NCBI GenBank assembly: GCA_027294925.1
Contig: JAPULM010000265.1
Coordinates: forward strand, 1-7,567
Length of the DNA: 7,567 nucleotides
Direction: 5' to 3'
Source of the DNA: a bacterium
Lineage (GTDB): Bacteria; Tectomicrobia; Entotheonellia; Entotheonellales; Entotheonellaceae
Shown in pieces: positions 1 to 5,458 of this stretch; the stretch's first letter is position 1; each line of letters begins with the position of its first letter. Made by a program: the position numbers and the translations under genes. The notes beneath the pieces are model-generated. The model was not told the DNA's origin and ran no database searches. It was given only the letters and a program-made list of their open reading frames with translations.

Positions 1-536
1 CTCGTGAACCTGGACGTAGCGTTACCCGCCCCTAAGGCCTCAATGCTCTCGCTCACCCGGCCGTCGTGCAACAGTTGCCACGCCCATAGGTACTGGGCAA
101 AGGCATTGTCCGCCGCCTTGTGTCGAAACCGCTCGATGGCACCGCGTAGTGCCTCTTCCTCCCGGCTGTCAATGGGCTCGTTGAAGAGCTTTGCGAAATG
201 TCGGTCGATGAGCGCAATGTGCAGCAGCTCGATGGCCGGATCAAGCGCAAGCGCTCGACGTAGGAGAGCTGTTCCACTGTCGTCGCCCCGCGGTACTTGC
301 ATCGCCGCCCCAGCGATGAGACGTGGTTGACCCGTAGCGCGGATGATTTCCAGTTCATGGTCGGTAAGCTGCTGCGTCTCGACAAGTGCTTCCGCCTTCT
401 CCTCATTGCATGCGGTTCTCTTAGCGAGAGGATTGACGTCTGGTTCGATGTCCGAAAAAGTTGGCTGATGCGATACTTTTCCGGAGCAGGCGGTGATCAT
501 AACGATCAAAACATATGGCATGACGTACGAAATCAC
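1..536 (-). CDS. Putative lipoprotein with TPR-like helices, partial (runs off left edge)
   Basis: An uninterrupted minus-strand frame of 178 codons runs from a GTG at 536 to the window edge, so the C-terminus is missing. A TGA lies two codons upstream of the GTG, and GAGG sits 4 nt before it, which favours this start over the ATG five codons later (521). From the GTG, the protein begins with a hydrophobic stretch ending in a lipobox-like Ile-Thr-Ala-Cys (residues 14-17), as in lipoproteins cut by signal peptidase II. The n-region has no Lys or Arg, which is unusual. The mature part is charged and mostly helical. Residues about 89-100 (ALLRRALALDP) and about 142-168 resemble TPR helix pairs. 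No enzyme motif is visible and I do not recognise the family. It may be co-transcribed with the two minus-strand genes upstream, across a gap of about 100 bp. Frame and existence are fairly secure; the function is unknown. Confidence 0.62.
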   Translation of the reverse strand, partial: MISYVMPYVLIVMITACSGKVSHQPTFSDIEPDVNPLAKRTACNEEKAEALVETQQLTDHELEIIRATGQPRLIAGAAMQVPRGDDSGTALLRRALALDPAIELLHIALIDRHFAKLFNEPIDSREEEALRGAIERFRHKAADNAFAQYLWAWQLLHDGRVSESIEALGAGNATSRFT

Positions 537-636
537 ACTACCTCACAGCTTCAGGATTTCTCTCGAATCCAACGTTGCGATTAAGTTGCGGCGCAGAGTG
601 CAGTCAATTTCAGCCGCTTGTTTGAAAGTCTGATCA

Positions 637-879
637 TTATTTGTCCAAATACTTCTTAAGAAAATGCCCAAATAGCAGCAGCATGGAAGAGCAGAAGAGG
701 CCCTTGGCGAAAAAGTACATTCCAAACGACATCTCACCTGGATCAATAATGCTCACGCCATTTGCAAACGGAGATTCACCGTCAAATCTCACGAAGTACC
801 CGCCAAAGTAGATCCAAGAACAGGTCGCCATGATCAGGAACGCAACTACAGGATTAATCCATTTTAAGTAGAATCTCAC
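637..879 (-). CDS. Small two-helix membrane protein, unknown function
   Basis: This is an 80-residue protein with a GTG start at 879. A purine-rich GGGGAGA lies about 10 nt upstream, a slightly long spacing for a ribosome binding site. Two hydrophobic segments are visible, at about residues 8-29 and 54-72. They are separated by a polar loop of some 25 residues with several Asp, Glu and Gly (FDGESPF, DPGEM), and the C-terminus is basic (HFLKKYLDK). This fits an inner-membrane protein with both ends on the same side. I recognise no family. It starts 42 bp after the stop of the zinc-finger-like gene and is followed by the lipoprotein-like gene on the same strand, so the three may form an operon. 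The coherent membrane-protein composition argues that it is real rather than a chance frame. Confidence 0.6.
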   Translation of the reverse strand: MRFYLKWINPVVAFLIMATCSWIYFGGYFVRFDGESPFANGVSIIDPGEMSFGMYFFAKGLFCSSMLLLFGHFLKKYLDK

Positions 880-921
880 CGAACATCGTCTCCCCGACGT
901 CCTCCTAGTCTAAGCAAATTT

Positions 922-1308
922 TTACTTCGACCCCGGTTTTTGCTGCTCCAATTCATCGACACATCGATTAAAAAATGCGCGGAGACAATCTGTTGAACAA
1001 AAATAGAGATCGAATTGTCCGCCCTCAACGTCTTTGATGATCTGAACACGCCTGTTACGATCAGGGTCACCCACTTCCTCGCCCATTTCAGGATGCGCAC
1101 CATGGAAGAATAACTCCAAAAATGCCTTGTGCCCAGCCAGATTAATCGAGTCGACATCGTCGTCCATCAATAGTGCGCCGCCGCCTATTCCCGCAAATGA
1201 GTGCGGCTCGCCCACTTTAACCCTCCGGCAAGAGGGACACATATTATCACGCGGGTATTGCGTGATGTCGTCGCTTAGTACAGGGAACCGAATAGGGACG
1301 TCACACAT
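922..1308 (-). CDS. Small cysteine-rich, probably zinc-binding protein, unknown function
   Basis: This is a 128-residue protein starting at ATG 1308. It has Cys-x2-Cys at residues 24-27 (MCPSCRR) and Cys-x3-Cys at 104-108 (FCSTDCLRAFF). The second pair, followed by a hydrophobic helix, resembles zinc-knuckle and treble-clef folds in which FCS..C..xF closes the metal site. The four cysteines could bind one zinc. Between them lies a Gly-rich, acidic stretch (GIGGGALLMDDDVD, residues 41-53) and a conserved-looking helical part. There is no signal peptide or membrane segment, so it is probably cytoplasmic. The ribosome binding site before 1308 is weak (GGTGG); an internal ATG at residue 23 would keep both cysteine pairs but has no better signal. 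It is the first gene of the minus-strand group and is divergent from the toxin-antitoxin pair. I cannot assign a family or role. Confidence 0.62.
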   Translation of the reverse strand: MCDVPIRFPVLSDDITQYPRDNMCPSCRRVKVGEPHSFAGIGGGALLMDDDVDSINLAGHKAFLELFFHGAHPEMGEEVGDPDRNRRVQIIKDVEGGQFDLYFCSTDCLRAFFNRCVDELEQQKPGSK

Positions 1309-1332
1309 AAGGGACCACCAACTGATACTGCG

Positions 1333-1372
1333 GCCTGCAGCGGAAACGGCAGCCGTCCGCTACAAGGCAGGC
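1333..1372. repeat. Nested inverted repeat in the divergent intergenic region
   Basis: Three nested pairs of complementary arms are present: GCCTGC (1333-1338) with GCAGGC (1367-1372), AGCGG (1339-1343) with CCGCT (1357-1361), and ACGG (1346-1349) with CCGT (1353-1356), around the 3-nt loop CAG. The unpaired parts are AA (1344-1345) on the left and ACAAG (1362-1366) on the right. This gives 15 base pairs, mostly G-C. It lies 25 bp upstream of the zinc-finger-like gene start (minus) and about 40 bp upstream of the TTGACA box of the antitoxin gene (plus). It could be a leader hairpin for the minus gene, a REP-like element or an operator. No U-tract follows on either strand, so it is not a typical terminator. 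Confidence 0.6.
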
Positions 1373-1411
1373 TTTACAAAGTTCAGGGACAGCGATTTAT
1401 TGGGTCTGGCC

Positions 1412-1440
1412 TTGACAAATTATATCAATGCAACCAGAAT
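1412..1440 (+). promoter_or_regulatory. Candidate sigma-70 promoter of the toxin-antitoxin operon
   Basis: A perfect TTGACA (1412-1417) is followed after 17 bp by CAGAAT (1435-1440), which matches four of six bases of the TATAAT consensus. Transcription would start near 1447, some 25 nt before the antitoxin ATG at 1473. The -35 match and spacing are good, but the -10 is weak. This is expected for an operon repressed by its own antitoxin, though it is not proof. Confidence 0.42.
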
Positions 1441-1457
1441 ACAACCATATCGCAACC
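1431..1457 (+). promoter_or_regulatory. Three CAACC repeats phased at 11 bp, candidate antitoxin operator
   Basis: CAACC occurs at 1431-1435, 1442-1446 and 1453-1457, each copy starting exactly 11 bp after the last, about one helical turn. The array covers the candidate -10 box and the predicted transcription start, and ends just before the AAGGAGG ribosome binding site. Ribbon-helix-helix repressors commonly bind short repeats as adjacent dimers, and toxin-antitoxin operons of this kind are usually autorepressed. The position therefore suits an operator for the antitoxin encoded directly downstream. The unit is only 5 bp, so chance cannot be excluded. Confidence 0.35.
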
Positions 1458-1472
1458 GTCAAGGAGGCTACG

Positions 1473-1715
1473 ATGGCAGCATTGACAATCAAAAACATTC
1501 CTGATGATCTGTACGAGAAGCTCAAGGCTTCCGCATCCGTTCACCATCGAAGCATCAACAGTGAACTCATTCACTGTCTGGAAATCGTGCTCATGCCCAG
1601 AAGGCTAACGGCTGCTGAACGCGTCGGTCGAGCCCGTGCACTGCGACCTGATATACCGTCTAACGTGGTGAGTCCCACCGACATCATGGATGCGATCGAG
1701 CAGGGGCGTCCATGA
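1473..1715 (+). CDS. FitA/VapB-type ribbon-helix-helix antitoxin
   Basis: This 80-residue protein is the antitoxin of a type II pair. It is expected to bind and inhibit the downstream RNase and, through its N-terminal domain, to repress the operon. Residues 3-8 (ALTIKN) form the DNA-contacting strand, followed by IPDDLYEKLKASA (9-21) and a second helix after HHRSINSE (24-31); this is the pattern of FitA-like Arc/MetJ repressors. The C-terminal half (PRRLTAAERV, then DIMDAIEQGRP) would wrap the toxin. I chose the ATG at 1473 because AAGGAGG (1461-1467) lies 5 nt upstream. An in-frame ATG at 1428 exists but lies in the candidate promoter and lacks a ribosome binding site. The TGA overlaps the toxin ATG (ATGA), indicating translational coupling. 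The family call is strong; a VapB or FitA name is a matter of convention. Confidence 0.9.
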   Translation: MAALTIKNIPDDLYEKLKASASVHHRSINSELIHCLEIVLMPRRLTAAERVGRARALRPDIPSNVVSPTDIMDAIEQGRP

Positions 1716-2113
1716 TTGTTGTTGATACAAATGTCATTGTCTATTTATATCTGCCGACCGAATTCACCGAGCAAGCCGAACAACTACTTGAACAGGAACC
1801 GGTGTGGGCAGCGCCACTATTGTGGCGGAGTGAGTTTCGCAATGTCTTGGCTCTATATCTTAGGAGACAGTTGATCGCGTTTGATCGGGCACTCCAGCTG
1901 CAAACGGAAGCCGAGTCCCTGATGAGCGAAAACGAATACGAAATGGGGTCTTTTGACGTCATGAAGCTGGTTCGAGACAGCCGCTGTTCCGCTTATGATT
2001 GCGAATTCGTTGCCCTGGCAATCGGCCTGAGGACGAAGCTTGTTACCATGGATCAAGCAATCCTCAGGGAGTTCCCAAACACTGCCATATCCCTCACCTC
2101 TTTCCTTTCTTGA
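1712..2113 (+). CDS. vapC: PIN-domain RNase toxin, VapC family
   Basis: This 133-residue protein spans a whole PIN domain, the usual length for VapC/FitB toxins. These are Mg-dependent ribonucleases that typically cut tRNA or rRNA when freed from the antitoxin. The acidic residues expected at the metal site are present: Asp5 in VVDTNVIVY, Glu41 in WRSEFRN, Asp96 in SAYDCEFVALA and Asp114 in LVTMDQAIL. Asn7 and Thr112 (TMD) complete the usual signature, so the enzyme looks intact. Its ATG overlaps the antitoxin stop. There is no export signal, so it acts in the cytoplasm. It converges with the phosphatase gene, with about 130 bp between stops and no strong terminator hairpin visible there. The RNA target cannot be predicted from sequence. 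Confidence 0.92.
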   Translation: MIVVDTNVIVYLYLPTEFTEQAEQLLEQEPVWAAPLLWRSEFRNVLALYLRRQLIAFDRALQLQTEAESLMSENEYEMGSFDVMKLVRDSRCSAYDCEFVALAIGLRTKLVTMDQAILREFPNTAISLTSFLS

Positions 2114-2244
2114 GGCCCAATGGTGTCACCCTTAAAGAGACCAAAAGTCCGCTGAATTTGTGACGTGGGGATAGGAAAATCAAAAGGCTATACGTCCATC
2201 ATATATCCACAGGGTAATACCTTCAACAGATTTCCAATGAAGAA

Positions 2245-3321
2245 CTATGGCTTCATAGAGAAGTCCACGCCATTAACCGCCTCTCCCTTTAAGTCACGGA
2301 TTTCGAGCCGCGCACGTGGAATATCGCTGGACCAATCAAACGATATAAGACCAAAATGGTTTGCTCTCTGAACGTCGCCAACGCGGTATTTATTAGGTGA
2401 AAAATCTTTCCATGTTTCTGTAAGTCCGCTCGATGTTACATCATAGAAGGTATAAAGCCCGGGTTCTTCAATTTTGGATATTTCGCCCCAATGCACATCC
2501 CCCGAGATAAAAATGACACCTTTAGCCTCTGTTTTCTTTATCAAGTTAAGCATCTTCTGCCTCTGATGCGGGAAATTTGTCCAGGACTCATAACCGTTGG
2601 ACTCGTGGCCGAACTGAATACTCGAACCAATTATCCGCATATCGGCCGGAATCTTTAACTGCTGCTCAAGCCAGAGCCACTGAGCTTTACCTAATACCGT
2701 CGCTGTCGGATCTTGATTGGGCACATAACGCTTCTTACTTAAAATCAGTTCGTCCCTGAATGTACGTGTGTCCAAAACGATAATCTGCAGTGACTTACCA
2801 GGACTTTTATAAAAATAGGACGTATAGACTCCGGGTCGCGTCCAGCGGGGAGACTCTTTGGGTTCTTCCCAGAAATTTAAAAAAACCTTCTTTGAGTCCT
2901 CCTTGAAAATATACTCTTTGCCTGCGTCGTTTTTGCCATAGTCATGATCATCCCATGTGGCAATTAATTTGGTGGAGGATTTAAGATTTTGAAATTCCTT
3001 TTTTGCACCCAGCTGCTTATACCTGGCAACAAAGCGCGGCAGGCCCTTTTCATCCTTTCCTTCGAATTCGAGTCCGTTTTGCTCATCCGCATAAATACTA
3101 TCACCGAGATAGATAAACACATCTGGCTTCAATACGGCTATTGTATTCAGGATAGGTTGAGGCTTATTCACTTTTGAACAGGAACCGAAAGCAACCTTTG
3201 CCGGCAACTTTTCTACTTGATACACATGGTCAACCACACTTAAATCAGCAGCTGAGCTTGAAACACTGGCACTTCCTAAAGCGATAATTAAAAGACTTAA
3301 AATCACTACTTTTCTTTTCAT
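2245..3321 (-). CDS. Exported PhoD-like metallophosphatase (alkaline phosphatase D family)
   Basis: This 358-residue enzyme probably hydrolyses phosphate mono- or diesters outside the cytoplasm. I chose the ATG at 3321 because GGAGG lies 5 nt upstream and a signal peptide follows directly (MKRK, a hydrophobic core, then SSSAA, cut near residue 25). An ATG ten codons upstream (3351) has no such signals. The signal has no twin arginine, so export looks Sec-type, unlike the Tat-dependent Bacillus PhoD. Family motifs in order are: FGSCS (45-49, whose Cys48 matches the iron-binding Cys of PhoD), YLGDSIYAD (71-79), WDDHDYGKND (123-132), VLDTR (182-186), SSIQFGHE (233-240) and SGDVHWGE (273-280). 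It is shorter than Bacillus PhoD and lacks room for the N-terminal PhoD_N domain. The gene is clearly AT-richer than the genes to its right, which hints at separate origin. Natural substrate and phosphate regulation are not evident. Confidence 0.88.
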   Translation of the reverse strand: MKRKVVILSLLIIALGSASVSSSAADLSVVDHVYQVEKLPAKVAFGSCSKVNKPQPILNTIAVLKPDVFIYLGDSIYADEQNGLEFEGKDEKGLPRFVARYKQLGAKKEFQNLKSSTKLIATWDDHDYGKNDAGKEYIFKEDSKKVFLNFWEEPKESPRWTRPGVYTSYFYKSPGKSLQIIVLDTRTFRDELILSKKRYVPNQDPTATVLGKAQWLWLEQQLKIPADMRIIGSSIQFGHESNGYESWTNFPHQRQKMLNLIKKTEAKGVIFISGDVHWGEISKIEEPGLYTFYDVTSSGLTETWKDFSPNKYRVGDVQRANHFGLISFDWSSDIPRARLEIRDLKGEAVNGVDFSMKP

Positions 3322-3392
3322 CGCATCCTCCATTGTTAACGTCGACATCACAAAGCACTGAATACGTTGTAACCATTCAGGTGAGTTTAGGA

Positions 3393-3429
3393 GGCCGGAA
3401 CCAGCTCAGAAGCGACCTGAGCACCGGCC
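3393..3429. repeat. Inverted repeat, two-part stem, in GC-rich intergenic DNA
   Basis: The outer arms are GGCCGG (3393-3398) and CCGGCC (3424-3429); the inner arms are CTCAG (3405-3409) and CTGAG (3417-3421) around a 7-nt loop. Unequal unpaired stretches separate the two stems. The right outer arm belongs to a tandem ACCGGCCG motif. The role is unknown. It sits at the boundary where base composition changes. Confidence 0.4.
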
Positions 3430-3564
3430 GAAACCGGCCGTCCCGAGGCCGTCGCGCGAGGGGAACCGTTGAGACTGTAGCCTAGCGCATCCTGAGCGGC
3501 CTGTCCAAGCCGCGCTACCGCGGCCATTGCCGCGAGCGAGGGATGGCCGTCGGCGAGGAGCGCT

Positions 3565-3591
3565 GGGGGGTGACTCTCAGGGTCTCCCCCC
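3565..3591. repeat. Strong hairpin downstream of the monooxygenase gene
   Basis: Six G (3565-3570) pair with six C (3586-3591), and GAC (3572-3574) pairs with GTC (3582-3584), with one T-T mismatch between the stems and a 7-nt loop. It lies about 83 bp past the monooxygenase stop on that gene's template. It could stall or end transcription, or protect the mRNA 3' end. However, no T-run follows on the minus strand, and only a weak AATTTAA-type stretch follows on the plus strand, so it is not a standard intrinsic terminator. Confidence 0.4.
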
Positions 3592-3673
3592 GAAATTTAA
3601 CGCTCTCGACGTACAGATCTGAAGCACGACCGAAAATCCGAGAAATCAGGTAGGTGCGGCCAGGTCATCCGAC

Positions 3674-5176
3674 TCACGCGTAGACGAACGCAGCGTCGTC
3701 GAGGTTGATGGCGGGTAGCTGGTCCTTCTCGCTCCAGTAGTCCTGGGTATGTTGCCATTCTGGCTTGTCGCCGCGTTTCGGCAGCAGGTGCATGCCGCGC
3801 ATGAGATAGCCAGGGTTGAAGTCCTCTGGATCGATCCAGGGCAGCAAGGGCATATCCCTGTCCTCCGGTCGCAGCGCCGGTACGACCCTCCTGACGCCTT
3901 GCTTCTTCATGTGATTGAGAAGCCGGCACACGAAATCGGCAACCAGGTCCGACCGCAGCGTCCAGCTGGCTCGGAAGTACCCGAAGACCCAAACCATGTT
4001 GGGCACGCCGGTGAACATCATGCCGCGATAGGTGACCGTATCAGAAAAGATGAGGGGCTCTCCGTCGATGGTGAAGTCGATGTCGCCGAGCACATTGAGA
4101 TTGAAGCCGGTGGCTGTGACGATGATGTCAGCCTCGAGCACCTTGCCGGATTTTAGAAGGATGCCGGACTTCGTGAAGGTTTCGATCTCATCGGTGACGA
4201 CCGATGCCTTTCCGTCGCGGATTCCCTGGAAGAGATCGCCGTCCGGAATGAAAGCGAGGCGCTGTCTCCATGGCCGGTATGCCGGCGTGAAATGGGTCGC
4301 CACGTCGTAATCGGGACCCAGATAGTCACGAACCCCCGCCAGTAGCTCCTGCTTCACGACCTCCGGCTCGGTGAACGTACGGCGGGTGAACACGGCCTGA
4401 TCGTACAGGATCCTCTTGCGCACGATCTCGTGGATCCACGCCTCGTCGATCTGCAATTCTCGCAGCTCGTCCGCCAGCGCAATGGCGTTCCGACCCGTCC
4501 TGAAATACGTCGGCGAGCGCTGCAGCATGGTGACGTGGCCGCAGTCGTCCGCGATCGCAGGAATGAGCGTCGCCGCCGTGGCGCCGGAGCCGATAACGAC
4601 GACATTCTTGCCTTTGTAGTCCAGGTCATCCGGCCAGGTCTGCGGGTGGACGATCCGACCCTTGAATTGCTTCATCCCGCCCCATGCGGGTGTGTAGCCC
4701 TGCGAGTGCCGGTAGTAGCCCTGACACATCCAGAGGAGATTCGCAGTGAAATAGGCCTTTTCCCCGGTGTCCGTCCGCGTGGCCTCGAGCGTCCAGAGAT
4801 TCTCTTTGCTCGACCAGCGCGCCGACGAGATTTTGTGTTGATAGCGGATATACGGACCCAGGTTGTTCTCGCTGATGACCTCATCCATATAGGCGAGGAT
4901 CTCGGCGGCAGTCGCGATCGGCGGGCCAGTCCATGGCTTGAAGCGATAGCCGAAGGTGTAAAGGTCGCTGTCGGACCGGATACCTGGAAAGCGGTGGGTG
5001 AGCCAAGTCCCGCCGAAGCTTTCCTGCGCCTCAAGGACGACGAAGCGCGTTCCAGGGCACTGCTTGGTGAGGTGATAGGCGCCGCAGACTCCGGAGATCC
5101 CTGCTCCGACGATCACCACATCGAAATGCTCGGCCTTTGGTGCCGCCGTCTGTTTGGGTGCTCCCATCGTGGTCAT
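3674..5176 (-). CDS. EthA-type flavin-containing Baeyer-Villiger monooxygenase
   Basis: This 500-residue FAD- and NADPH-dependent monooxygenase probably turns a ketone into an ester or lactone; family members also oxidise sulfides and thioamides. The FAD Rossmann motif GAGISG is at 24-29 after VVIV, with Glu49 ending the second strand (VVLEAQ). GGTWLTHRFPGIRSD (55-69) matches the conserved GGTW...PG...D motif, and RSDSDLYTFGY (67-77) is typical of the EthA group. FKGRIVHPQTWP (171-182) is the Baeyer-Villiger fingerprint FxGxxxHxxxWP. GSGATA (196-201) is the NADPH Rossmann motif, and ATGFN (355-359) is the C-terminal flavin motif. Length equals that of EthA-like enzymes, so it is complete. The start is at 5176, with AGGA about 9 nt upstream. 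It is cytoplasmic. It is divergent from a DUF35/thiolase operon across about 280 bp, which suggests shared control and a catabolic role. The substrate is not predictable. Confidence 0.93.
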   Translation of the reverse strand: MTTMGAPKQTAAPKAEHFDVVIVGAGISGVCGAYHLTKQCPGTRFVVLEAQESFGGTWLTHRFPGIRSDSDLYTFGYRFKPWTGPPIATAAEILAYMDEVISENNLGPYIRYQHKISSARWSSKENLWTLEATRTDTGEKAYFTANLLWMCQGYYRHSQGYTPAWGGMKQFKGRIVHPQTWPDDLDYKGKNVVVIGSGATAATLIPAIADDCGHVTMLQRSPTYFRTGRNAIALADELRELQIDEAWIHEIVRKRILYDQAVFTRRTFTEPEVVKQELLAGVRDYLGPDYDVATHFTPAYRPWRQRLAFIPDGDLFQGIRDGKASVVTDEIETFTKSGILLKSGKVLEADIIVTATGFNLNVLGDIDFTIDGEPLIFSDTVTYRGMMFTGVPNMVWVFGYFRASWTLRSDLVADFVCRLLNHMKKQGVRRVVPALRPEDRDMPLLPWIDPEDFNPGYLMRGMHLLPKRGDKPEWQHTQDYWSEKDQLPAINLDDAAFVYA

Positions 5177-5458
5177 CGTTTCTGATCCTCTCTATCGGGT
5201 TGGCGGCGTACTCTGGAGGGGGCGCCGGCCTTCGTCACGCATCGAAGCTCTGCGCTTGCGGCGCGTGCACACGCTCTCCCACCGGCTCGCGTATAAGAAA
5301 TTCAGAGGGCATTTTAGCACCGGCTCTTGCAGAGCGCAACTTGGGGATACAGCCATCTCAAGCGTCGTGGCGCGACTGTCCCTTGACAATACCTAGGGGC
5401 ACGCGCAAAAATGGGCTTCGCATCACTTCTCCGTCTCACCTATGGAAGGAACCGTCTA
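5177..5458. promoter_or_regulatory. Divergent control region between monooxygenase and DUF35/thiolase operon
   Basis: This 282-bp region must hold promoters for both directions. Within it, CACCGGCTC occurs twice (5280-5288 and 5318-5326), and the second copy runs into a small perfect inverted repeat, GCTCT (5323-5327) and AGAGC (5331-5335), around TGC. Overlapping this is TTGC...GCAA (5327-5339). These could be regulator sites, though each is short enough to occur by chance. No regulator gene lies in the window. No clear promoter facing the monooxygenase was recognised. Confidence 0.35.
5383..5412 (+). promoter_or_regulatory. Candidate promoter of the DUF35/thiolase operon
   Basis: A perfect TTGACA at 5383-5388 is followed after 18 bp by AAAAAT (5407-5412), matching four of six TATAAT bases. 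Transcription would begin near 5419. That is downstream of the ATG at 5411 and upstream of the GTG at 5459, which supports the later start for the DUF35 protein. The -10 is weak, so this is tentative. Confidence 0.3.

Larger units (their letters stand above)
3322..3673. other. Intergenic stretch between phosphatase and monooxygenase genes, no convincing gene
   Basis: Composition switches near 3380 from AT-rich to strongly GC-rich. The first 60 bases would carry the phosphatase promoter (minus strand), but no clear -35/-10 pair is visible. The rest holds two inverted repeats, listed separately, and a direct repeat of ACCGGCCG (3423-3430 and 3433-3440). A minus-strand frame stays open for about 68 codons and ends at a TAA near 3388, and a plus-strand frame is open for about 55 codons. 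Neither has a good ribosome binding site or recognisable protein features, and long chance frames are common in GC-rich DNA. It may be a remnant of a mobile element or lost gene, but I cannot identify one. Confidence 0.5.

Noticed and set aside
53..406. Plus- and minus-strand open frames over the left-edge gene
   Set aside because: They are Arg/Ser-rich, low-quality frames. The frame starting at GTG 536 on the minus strand is longer, has a signal-like N-terminus and reaches the edge.
1428..1472. Upstream in-frame ATG for the antitoxin
   Set aside because: It lies within the candidate promoter and operator, lacks a ribosome binding site, and would place 15 unrelated residues before the DNA-binding strand.
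1127..1504. Plus-strand frame overlapping the zinc-finger-like gene and the antitoxin start
   Set aside because: It crosses the promoter region and overlaps two better genes in other frames, and it has no ribosome binding site or recognisable domain.
1333..2165. Integron cassette carrying the toxin-antitoxin genes
   Set aside because: The hairpin at 1333-1372 does not show the core sites of an attC (GTTRRRY and RYYYAAC), and no matching site follows the toxin gene.
3565..3591. Intrinsic terminator for the monooxygenase gene
   Set aside because: The stem is strong but no T-run follows on the minus strand, so it is listed only as a hairpin.
3360..3673. Group II intron or insertion sequence end
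   Set aside because: I could not find a domain V-like hairpin, a reverse transcriptase or transposase fragment, paired terminal repeats or target duplications.
4430..5185. 251-codon plus-strand open frame opposite the monooxygenase gene
   Set aside because: It lies wholly antisense to a gene with all family motifs. Its composition is the Arg/Ala/Val-rich pattern typical of antisense frames in GC-rich DNA, and no domain is recognisable.
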